This document shows positions 16,469-23,465 of a DNA stretch of 47,052 nucleotides, piece by piece. The position numbers were made by a program, and so were the translations under genes. The stretch's first letter is position 1. Each line of letters starts with the position of its first letter. The notes below the pieces were generated by a model. The model searched no databases. It was not told the origin of the DNA and saw only the letters and a program-made list of their open reading frames with translations. The DNA is from an uncultured Hydrogenophaga sp. (lineage in GTDB: Bacteria > Pseudomonadota > Gammaproteobacteria > Burkholderiales > Burkholderiaceae_C). The stretch spans positions 1 through 47,052 of the forward strand of contig NZ_OY288127.1 in the NCBI RefSeq assembly GCF_958439165.1. The letters are read 5' to 3'.

Positions 16469-17395
16469 CTACCGCCCCGCCCAGTACTCCGCCCGCCCGT
16501 ATTCGTGCTTGAGGAAGTCGATCCACAGCCGCACCCGCAGGGCCAGGTGGCGGCGCTGGGGGAACAGGGCGTAGATACCGTTGGGGGGCGCGGCGAAATC
16601 GTCGAGCACGCTGACCAGCCGGCCAGCGCGGATGTCGGCCTCCACCTCCCAGGTGCTGCGCCAGGCGATGCCCTGGCCGCCCAGGCACCATTCGTGCAGC
16701 ACCTGACCGTCGCTGCAGTCCAGCGGGCCACCGGGGCGCAGATGGACGATCTCGCGCTCGCCGCCGGCGCCTGACGGCACCGAGAACGCCCACCCGCGGG
16801 TCTGGGAGGCATCGCTGGACAGGGTCAGGCAATCAAAGCGCACCAGGTCGGCCGGGGTCGCCGGCCTGCCATGGCGCTGGACGTAGCCCGGTGCCGCCAC
16901 GCACAGCCGGCGGTTGTCGGCCAGGCGCACGCTCACCAGCGAGGAGTCGGGCAGGTCGCCCACCCGCACCGCGCAGTCGTAGCCTTCGCCGGCCACGTCC
17001 ACCACCCGGTCCGACAGGTTCAGGCTGAGGGTGACTTCCGGGTGCAGTTCGCGAAAGCGGGGCACCAGCGGAGCCACATGGCGGCGGCCGAAACCGGCCG
17101 GGGCAGTGATGCGCACATGGCCGCTGGCCTTCACGCCGCCGGCGCTCACGCTGGCCTCGGCATTGGACAGATCGGTCAGCAGCCGCTGGCAATCCTCCAG
17201 GAAGGCGCTGCCTTCGTGGGTGAGGGTGATGCGCCGGGTGGTGCGCACCATGAGCTTGACGCCCAGGCGCGCCTCCAGCGCGTCGATGCGGCGGCCGATG
17301 ATGGCCGGAGCCACGTTCTCCTGGCGGGCGGCGGCGGTCAGGCTGCCGCGCGATGCCACGGCCACGAAGGTTTCGAGCTGTTTGAGTTTGTCCAC
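16469..17395 (-). CDS. LysR-family transcriptional regulator
   Basis: A 308-residue LysR regulator. The winged helix-turn-helix is at residues 1-60 (MDKLKQLETFVAVASRGSLTA), followed by a linker helix and the effector domain (SGHVRITAPAGFGRRHVAPL). The sequence style matches the large CrgA/DmlR-like subgroup common in Burkholderiales. The target is unknown. It is divergent from a histidine kinase gene with 163 nt between the starts, and its stop lies 63 nt upstream of the ABC transporter start on the same strand. It could therefore act on either neighbour or on a distant gene. Its frame, length and domain order are all normal for the family. Confidence 0.93.
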   Translation of the reverse strand: MDKLKQLETFVAVASRGSLTAAARQENVAPAIIGRRIDALEARLGVKLMVRTTRRITLTHEGSAFLEDCQRLLTDLSNAEASVSAGGVKASGHVRITAPAGFGRRHVAPLVPRFRELHPEVTLSLNLSDRVVDVAGEGYDCAVRVGDLPDSSLVSVRLADNRRLCVAAPGYVQRHGRPATPADLVRFDCLTLSSDASQTRGWAFSVPSGAGGEREIVHLRPGGPLDCSDGQVLHEWCLGGQGIAWRSTWEVEADIRAGRLVSVLDDFAAPPNGIYALFPQRRHLALRVRLWIDFLKHEYGRAEYWAGR

Positions 17396-17499
17396 CGGGG
17401 CAGATTACCCCACAGAGTGTCACGGATCAATGCGCAGAAGCCGCTGATTCATGACCGCAGAAACCATTCAGTGAGCACCCGCACACAGGGCTGGCGATA

Positions 17500-17527
17500 T
17501 TGACAACGGGCATGCCGTCCTGACAAT
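17500..17527 (+). promoter_or_regulatory. Candidate sigma-70 promoter of the two-component operon
   Basis: A perfect -35 TTGACA (17500-17505), a 16-nt spacer and GACAAT (17522-17527), which matches the -10 consensus at four of six positions. A start about 7 nt downstream would leave a leader of about 25 nt before the ATG at 17559. It is identified by inspection only. Confidence 0.45.
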
Positions 17528-17558
17528 GCGCTGCATACACGGAGGGGTAAGGAGTCAC

Positions 17559-19022
17559 ATGGCCATGACGGGCACAACGCTGCCGGACGTCGTGCCACCG
17601 TCTGCGCGCCCCCTCGGGCCCGCCGAGGGTCGCACCGGGGAACGCACCACGGAAGGATCCGGTCTCCAGCCGGCCCCTTTCAGCTTGCGGCGGCGGTTCG
17701 CATTGGCCAGTCTGGTGGTGATCACGGTGATCGCCATCGGGCTGGGCTGGATGCTGTCGCGCGTGCTCACCGAGCGCATGCTGCAGCGCGAAGCCGAGGT
17801 GACCATGCATTTCGTGAACAACGTGCTGGCCACCGACGGCACCTGGGCGTTCTTCCGGCGACCCGACGACAACCTGCTGCGCGCTGAGTTCCTGCAGTCC
17901 ATGCGGCACATCGTGACCATGCGCGAATCGGTCCGGGGCAATGCCTATGACACCCGCGGCCATGTGCTGTGGTCCACCGACGAAGAGCTGACCGGGCAGG
18001 TCTTCGACCACAACACCGAGCTGGCCATGGCCCTGCAAGGCGAGATGGTGGTGGAGGCCGACGAGACCGAACCCGGCCAGTTCAGCAAGGCCGAGCACCA
18101 GGGGCTGGTGCGCCGGGGTGCGTTCTTCGTGGAAGCCTACTTCCCGGTCCGGGACCCCCAGAACGGCGCGGTGCTGGGGGTGATCGAGATCTACAAGATC
18201 CCTGAAAAGCTCTCCAGCGACATCCACCAGGGCCTGCGCCAGCTCTGGCTGGCCTGCTTCGGCGGCGCGGTGCTGCTGTTTGCGGTGCTCTACTGGATCG
18301 TGGCTCGGGCCGACCGCCTGATCACCGAACAGCAGCACCGGCTCACCGATGCCCAGCGCACCGCGTCGACGGTGGAGCTGGCCAGCGCCGTGGCCCACAG
18401 CCTGCGCAACCCGCTGGCCTCCATCCGCTCGGCGGCCGAGCTGCTCCAGGAGGGGCCGGGCCGGCCGGAGGATGTGCGCGAGCTCAGCGGCGACATGATC
18501 GAATCGGTCGACCGGGCCAACCGCTGGATCACCGAGCTGGTGCATGTGGCCCAGGCGCCGCAGCTGCACCCGGAGTCGCTCGACCTGGTGGCGCTGGTAC
18601 AGACCTGTCTGCAGGAAATGGCGAGCGAGCTGGCGCGGCGGGGCATCCGGCTCAGCGTGGAGCCCAGCGGGGCGCTGCCGGTGCTGGCCCACAGCGCCAC
18701 GCTGCGGCAGGCGCTGCTGAGCATCATTGCCAATGCCGCCGAGGCCATGCCGCAAGGCGGCCGGCTGGAGGTGGGCTGGAGCCGGTCCGAAGGGCTGACC
18801 GGGGTCAGCCTGAGCGACACCGGGGTGGGCCTGTCGCCCGAGGCCCAGAGCCGGCTGTTCCAGCCGTTTGCCAGCAACAAGGTCGGCGGCCTCGGCATGG
18901 GACTGGCCCTGGTCAAGCGCATGGTGGAACAGTGGCGCGGCGAGCTGCTGGTCACGCCTGCCCAACCGCGCGGCACCCGCGTGGACATCCGCCTCCCCGC
19001 ACCACCCGGCAACGTCAACTAG
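17559..19022 (+). CDS. Membrane sensor histidine kinase
   Basis: A two-component sensor kinase of 487 residues. The start at ATG 17559 (MAMTGTTLPD) is chosen over ATG 17526 because AAGGAG sits 5 nt upstream. TM1 is about 46-68 and TM2 about 229-248, bracketing a periplasmic sensor domain of about 160 residues with no recognised family. The cytoplasmic part has the H-box ASAVAHSLRNPLASIR with phospho-acceptor H280, N-box IIANAAEAMPQGG, G1 DTGVGLSPE and G2 GGLGMGLALVKRM. The response regulator gene begins 16 nt downstream, so the two form one operon. The ligand is unknown. Confidence 0.95.
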   Translation: MAMTGTTLPDVVPPSARPLGPAEGRTGERTTEGSGLQPAPFSLRRRFALASLVVITVIAIGLGWMLSRVLTERMLQREAEVTMHFVNNVLATDGTWAFFRRPDDNLLRAEFLQSMRHIVTMRESVRGNAYDTRGHVLWSTDEELTGQVFDHNTELAMALQGEMVVEADETEPGQFSKAEHQGLVRRGAFFVEAYFPVRDPQNGAVLGVIEIYKIPEKLSSDIHQGLRQLWLACFGGAVLLFAVLYWIVARADRLITEQQHRLTDAQRTASTVELASAVAHSLRNPLASIRSAAELLQEGPGRPEDVRELSGDMIESVDRANRWITELVHVAQAPQLHPESLDLVALVQTCLQEMASELARRGIRLSVEPSGALPVLAHSATLRQALLSIIANAAEAMPQGGRLEVGWSRSEGLTGVSLSDTGVGLSPEAQSRLFQPFASNKVGGLGMGLALVKRMVEQWRGELLVTPAQPRGTRVDIRLPAPPGNVN

Positions 19023-19038
19023 CACCTCCGGAGCACAC

Positions 19039-20340
19039 ATGGCCACCTTGCTGGTGATCGAGGACGAACCTGCGCTGGCGCGCCACATGGCCCGCTACCT
19101 GCGGCAGTACGACCACGTGGTCGAAGTCGCCAACGACGGACCTTCCGGGCTGGAGGCCGCGCGGCGGCTGCAGCCGGACCTGGCCATCGTGGACTTTCAG
19201 CTGCCGGGGCTGGACGGGCTGGAGCTGATCCGCGAGCTCAACCGCGATGCACCCCGCATCCGCACGCTGATGGTGTCGGGCCATGCCAATGTGGCGGTGG
19301 CCGTGCAGGCCATGAAGGCCGGCTCGTCCGACCTGCTGACCAAGCCGGTGCCGTTGCGCAGCCTGAAACAGGCGGTCGACCGGGCGCTGGAAGAACCGCT
19401 GCAGGCCCCCGGGGCACCGCTGCGGCCCGCGGCCACGGCGCACGGCATCCTGGGGCACTCGCGTCCGCTCGCCAGCCTGCGGGAGCTGGTGTCGGCGCTG
19501 GCACGGCAGGAGCCCGGTGACGGTTCAGCGGTGCCGCCGATCCTGTTCTGCGGCGAGACCGGTGCGGGCAAGCTGCATGCAGCCCGGGCCGCCCACGCCA
19601 CCGGACCCCGAGCCGCCGAACCTTTTGTGGAAGTCGACTGCATCGCACTGCACCAGGGGCTGGACCCCGAGGTGGTGCCGGCCAGGGCAGGCACCGTGTT
19701 CCTCAAGGATGTCGGCGACCTGGACGAGCACGGTCAGATCAGCCTGCTGCACATGCTGGAGCGCCGGCAGATCCGGCTGGCCCGGGGCGGGGTGGAGCCG
19801 CTGCGGGCCCGCATCATGGCCGCCACCCGGCACGACCTGGAAGCCCTGGTCCGGCAGGGCCGCTTCAAGAGCGAACTGTTCTACCGGCTGCAGGTCTGCA
19901 CCGTTCGGGTCCCGCCGCTGCGCGCCTGCACCGACGACCTGCCTCTGCTGGCCCGGCATTTCATGGATGTCCACACCCGCCGCTACCGCCTGCCTGCGAT
20001 GCAGCTGGCACCGGCCGCCGAGGCCGCGCTGATGATGCACAACTGGGCCGGCAATCTGCGCGAGCTGGGCAACGTGATCGAACGCGCCGTCATGATCTGC
20101 CCCGGCGGCCGGGTGGACCCTTCGCACCTGCTGTTGCCGACTGGCCCGACGACCTCGACCTTCGGGGCCTTGTCCGAACTCAGCGACTGCCTGCGCACCG
20201 ACGAACTGGACCGCGCCGGGCTGGTGCGGTCGCTCGAAGAGCACGCCTGGGACCTGCCCGCCACCGCGCGCCATCTGCAGATCGACCCCGACCAGCTGCA
20301 GCGCCGCATGGACCGCCACGGTCTGTACGGCCCGACCTGA
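19039..20340 (+). CDS. NtrC-like response regulator with degenerate AAA+ domain (no GAFTGA loop)
   Basis: A 433-residue partner of the upstream kinase. The receiver domain (1-120) has phospho-acceptor D52 in IVDFQLPGLDG and K near 101. The central domain is AAA+ of the NtrC family: Walker A GETGAGKL (K178), an arginine-rich FYRLQVCTVRVPPLR segment and sensor II NWAGNLRELGNVIERAV. The GAFTGA loop that contacts sigma-54 is missing: only about 49 residues separate Walker A from Walker B, against roughly 65 in the family. The Walker B segment reads GTVFLKDVGD, not FLDE. The C-terminus (about 395-433) is a Fis-like helix-turn-helix with a weak match. It probably does not activate sigma-54 promoters. 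GCACCTCCGGAGC precedes the start. Confidence 0.92.
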   Translation: MATLLVIEDEPALARHMARYLRQYDHVVEVANDGPSGLEAARRLQPDLAIVDFQLPGLDGLELIRELNRDAPRIRTLMVSGHANVAVAVQAMKAGSSDLLTKPVPLRSLKQAVDRALEEPLQAPGAPLRPAATAHGILGHSRPLASLRELVSALARQEPGDGSAVPPILFCGETGAGKLHAARAAHATGPRAAEPFVEVDCIALHQGLDPEVVPARAGTVFLKDVGDLDEHGQISLLHMLERRQIRLARGGVEPLRARIMAATRHDLEALVRQGRFKSELFYRLQVCTVRVPPLRACTDDLPLLARHFMDVHTRRYRLPAMQLAPAAEAALMMHNWAGNLRELGNVIERAVMICPGGRVDPSHLLLPTGPTTSTFGALSELSDCLRTDELDRAGLVRSLEEHAWDLPATARHLQIDPDQLQRRMDRHGLYGPT

Positions 20341-20417
20341 TTACCCCCGGAAAAGTTGCAAATCCCTCGCTTTGGCGGGTCTGAATCGTTGCGCGGGTTG
20401 CGAATACAGTGCAGGGC

Positions 20418-21116
20418 ATGGAACAACCCCGTGCCGTGCTCTTTGACGCCTATGGAACGCTGTTCGACGTCTACAGCGTCGGGCTGCTGGCCGAGCAGCT
20501 CTACCCGGGGCTGGGCACCGCCATCTCGCGCCAGTGGCGCGACAAGCAGATCGAATACACCCGGCTGGTGACCACCAGCAACCTCGGCACGCACTACCGG
20601 CCGTTCTGGGACCTGACCGAACGCGCCTTGCGCCACACCCTCAAGACCCTGGTGCCGCAGGCCCGCACCGACTGGGCGGCCCATGCCGCACAGGCCACCC
20701 GGCTGATGAACCAGTACCGCCACCTCTCGGCCTTCCCCGAGAACCGCGAGGTGCTGCAGGCGCTGCGGGAGCGCGGCGTGGCCACCGGCATCCTGAGCAA
20801 CGGCGACGCCGACATGCTGGGCATCGCTGTGCGCAGTGCCGGACTGGACGGCCTGCTCGACCATGTCGTGAGCGTGGACCCGATACGGCTCTACAAGACC
20901 CATCCGCAGGCCTACGCGCTGGGCGAGCAGGCCACCGGCCTGAAGGCCGCGCAGGTGCTGTTCGTCAGCAGCAATGCCTGGGACGCGCTGGCCGCCACCT
21001 GGTATGGCTACCGCAGCCTGTGGGTGAACCGCCAGAATCTGCCCTTCGAAGAACTGGACACCCAGCCCGAGCGCAGCGCGAGCTCGCTGCGCGGCGTGCT
21101 GGAGTTCTTTTCCTGA
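20418..21116 (+). CDS. Haloacid dehalogenase, type II (L-2-haloacid dehalogenase-like)
   Basis: HAD-superfamily hydrolase of about 232 residues from ATG 20418 (MEQPRAVLFDAYGTLFDV); GTG 20409 is an alternative start. Motif I is FDAYGTLFDV with nucleophile Asp, motif II is ILSNGD, motif III contains Lys in RLYKTHP, and SSNAWDALAA matches the type II dehalogenase signature SSNxWD. Members hydrolyse L-2-haloalkanoic acids to D-2-hydroxyacids, though many act on other small phosphate or halide substrates. It lies 38 nt upstream of glcB on the same strand. Glyoxylate or glycolate is a possible dehalogenation product, so a link to malate synthase is plausible but unproven. No secretion signal or membrane segment is present. 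Confidence 0.92.
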   Translation: MEQPRAVLFDAYGTLFDVYSVGLLAEQLYPGLGTAISRQWRDKQIEYTRLVTTSNLGTHYRPFWDLTERALRHTLKTLVPQARTDWAAHAAQATRLMNQYRHLSAFPENREVLQALRERGVATGILSNGDADMLGIAVRSAGLDGLLDHVVSVDPIRLYKTHPQAYALGEQATGLKAAQVLFVSSNAWDALAATWYGYRSLWVNRQNLPFEELDTQPERSASSLRGVLEFFS

Positions 21117-21154
21117 TTTCCTTTCTCATCATCGACATCAACCAGACCACCACC

Positions 21155-23359
21155 ATGACCCAGCGCACCACCATCCACGGCCTGCAAGTGGCCACCGAAC
21201 TGTTCGACTTCGTCAACCAGAAGGTGCTGCCCGGCACCGGCGTCGACCAGGCTGCCTTCTGGAAAGGCTTCGACCAGATCGTGGCCGACCTGGCGCCCAA
21301 GAACGCCGCCCTGCTGGCCGAGCGCGACCGCCTGCAGACCGAACTCGACAAGTGGCACAGCGCCAACCCCGGCCCGGTGCGCGACATGCTGGCCTACCGC
21401 AAGTTCCTGGAGACCATCGGCTACCTGGTGCCGCAACCCAGGAGCGTGAAGGCCACCACCAAAAATGTGGACGCCGAGCTCGCCACCCAGGCCGGCCCGC
21501 AGCTGGTGGTGCCGATCCTGAATGCCCGCTATGCGCTGAACGCGGCCAACGCCCGCTGGGGCAGCCTGTACGACGCGCTGTACGGCACCGACGTGATCAG
21601 CGAAGACAAGGGCTGCGAGAAAGTCGGCAAGAAGGGCGGCTACAACCCCAAGCGCGGCGCCAAGGTCATTGAATGGGCCCGCCATGTGCTGGACCGCACC
21701 GCCCCGCTGAAGAAGGGTTCGCACGTCGGCTCCACCGGCTACAAGATCAACAAGGACGGCGAGCTGGTCGTCTCCCTGGCCGAAGGCGGCACCAGCAAGC
21801 TGGCCGACAAGGCCCAGCTGGGGGGCTACCAGGGCGAGCCGAAGAACCCGTCGTCGGTGCTGCTGGTGCACAACGGCCTGCACCTGGACATCCGCATCGA
21901 CCGCAACACCCCCATCGGCAAGACCGATGCGGCCGGCGTGAGCGACCTGGTGGTCGAAGCCGCGCTGTCCACCATCCTCGACCTGGAAGACTCCATCGCC
22001 GCTGTCGACGCGCAGGACAAGGTGGTGGCCTACAGCAACTGGCTGGGCATCCTGCAGGGCACCCTGGTGGAGACCTTCCAGAAAGGCGGCCAGACCCTGA
22101 CCCGCGGCCTCAATGCCGACCGCGAATACACCGCCCCCAACGGCAAGACGGTGCGCCTGCACGGCCGCTCGCTGATGTTCCTGCGCAATGTGGGCCACCT
22201 CATGACCAACCCCGCCATCCTGTGGGGCCAGGGCGGTCAGGAGATTCCCGAGGGCATCATGGACGCCGTGGTCACCACCACCATCGCCCTGCACGACCTG
22301 AAACGCACGAAGAAGGACGCCATCCGCAACTCGCGCAAGGGCTCGGTTTACATCGTCAAGCCCAAGATGCACGGCCCGAAGGAAGTGGCCTTTGCCGCCG
22401 AACTGTTCGGCCGCGTCGAACAGCTGCTGGGCCTGCCGGATTCCACCGTCAAGCTGGGCATCATGGACGAGGAGCGCCGCACCTCGGTCAACCTCAAGGC
22501 CTGCATTGCCGCGGCCGCCAGCCGCGTGGCCTTCATCAACACCGGCTTCCTGGACCGCACCGGCGACGAGATGCACACCGCCATGCTGGCCGGCCCCATG
22601 GTCCGCAAGGGCGACATGAAGGCCAGCGCCTGGATCCAGGCCTACGAGCGCAACAACGTGCTGGTGGGCCTGCAGTGCGGCCTGCGCGGCAAGGCCCAGA
22701 TCGGCAAGGGCATGTGGGCCATGCCCGACCTGATGAAGGCCATGCTGGAGCAGAAGATCGCCCATCCCAAGGCCGGCGCCAACACCGCCTGGGTGCCCAG
22801 CCCCACCGGCGCCACCCTGCATGCCATGCACTACCACCAGGTGCTGGTGAGCGACGTGCAGAAGGGCCTGGAGAAGGTCAATGCCGACGCCGAGCGCGAC
22901 AACCTGCTCACCGGCCTGCTGAGCGTGCCGGTGTCGAGCAACCCGAACTGGAGCGAGGCCGAGAAGCAGGCCGAACTCGACAACAACGTCCAGGGCATCC
23001 TGGGCTATGTGGTGCGCTGGGTCGACCAGGGCGTGGGCTGCTCCAAGGTGCCCGACATCAACGACGTGGGCCTGATGGAAGACCGCGCCACCCTGCGCAT
23101 CTCCAGCCAGCACATCGCCAACTGGCTGCACCACGGCATCGTCACCGAAGCCCAGGTGCGCGCGACCTTCGAGCGCATGGCCGCCAAGGTGGACAAGCAG
23201 AACGCCGGCGACAAGCTCTACCAGCCCATGGCCGGCAACGCCGCCACCAGCAAGGCCTACCAGGCCGCCCTGGACCTGGTGTTCAAGGGCAAGGAGCAGC
23301 CCAGCGGCTACACCGAGCCGCTGCTGCACGCCTGGCGTCTGAAGGTCAAGGCGGGCTGA
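21155..23359 (+). CDS. glcB: Malate synthase G
   Basis: Condenses glyoxylate with acetyl-CoA to give malate (glyoxylate shunt, glycolate use). It has 734 residues from ATG 21155 (MTQRTTIHGLQ), the usual size for the monomeric G isoform. The frame is open upstream to 20534, but that stretch overlaps the dehalogenase gene in another frame and was rejected. Diagnostic segments are YIVKPKMHGPKEV, the MDEERRTSVNL block (437-447) that includes the glyoxylate/Mg-binding arginine region, and GKGMWAMPDLM. The last 50 codons are duplicated in decayed form at 33352-33475, next to the far end of the type I restriction island. A strong terminator follows the stop. Confidence 0.97.
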   Translation: MTQRTTIHGLQVATELFDFVNQKVLPGTGVDQAAFWKGFDQIVADLAPKNAALLAERDRLQTELDKWHSANPGPVRDMLAYRKFLETIGYLVPQPRSVKATTKNVDAELATQAGPQLVVPILNARYALNAANARWGSLYDALYGTDVISEDKGCEKVGKKGGYNPKRGAKVIEWARHVLDRTAPLKKGSHVGSTGYKINKDGELVVSLAEGGTSKLADKAQLGGYQGEPKNPSSVLLVHNGLHLDIRIDRNTPIGKTDAAGVSDLVVEAALSTILDLEDSIAAVDAQDKVVAYSNWLGILQGTLVETFQKGGQTLTRGLNADREYTAPNGKTVRLHGRSLMFLRNVGHLMTNPAILWGQGGQEIPEGIMDAVVTTTIALHDLKRTKKDAIRNSRKGSVYIVKPKMHGPKEVAFAAELFGRVEQLLGLPDSTVKLGIMDEERRTSVNLKACIAAAASRVAFINTGFLDRTGDEMHTAMLAGPMVRKGDMKASAWIQAYERNNVLVGLQCGLRGKAQIGKGMWAMPDLMKAMLEQKIAHPKAGANTAWVPSPTGATLHAMHYHQVLVSDVQKGLEKVNADAERDNLLTGLLSVPVSSNPNWSEAEKQAELDNNVQGILGYVVRWVDQGVGCSKVPDINDVGLMEDRATLRISSQHIANWLHHGIVTEAQVRATFERMAAKVDKQNAGDKLYQPMAGNAATSKAYQAALDLVFKGKEQPSGYTEPLLHAWRLKVKAG

Positions 23360-23361
23360 AC
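23198..23361 (+). repeat. Left copy of a direct repeat made of the glcB 3' end
   Basis: The final 164 nt around the glcB stop match 33352-33475 in the same orientation. The right copy differs by one substitution near its start, a 39-nt deletion between two CTACCAG motifs and a 1-nt deletion. Identity is otherwise complete through TGAAC, after which the copies diverge. The repeats bracket the restriction-modification operon. Confidence 0.95.
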
Positions 23362-23390
23362 GCACAACGACCCGACTGGACCAAGTAGAC

Positions 23391-23418
23391 AAAACGGCGC
23401 CCTGCGGGGCGCCGTTTT
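23391..23418 (+). terminator. Rho-independent terminator after glcB
   Basis: A perfect 12-bp stem, AAAACGGCGCCC-tgcg-GGGCGCCGTTTT, with a 4-nt loop, followed by CTTT. It ends glcB transcription 32 nt after the stop and separates it from hsdM, which starts 48 nt further on. The A-stretch before the stem gives a partial U-tract in the opposite direction as well. Confidence 0.9.
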
Positions 23419-23465
23419 CTTTGCGGCTGTCAGGATAATGCGCCGATCGTTTCCCGATTCGCCAC

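Noticed and set aside
20534..21154. N-terminal extension of malate synthase
   Set aside because: This 207-codon stretch lies in the wrong frame over the haloacid dehalogenase gene; a normal malate synthase start exists at 21155.
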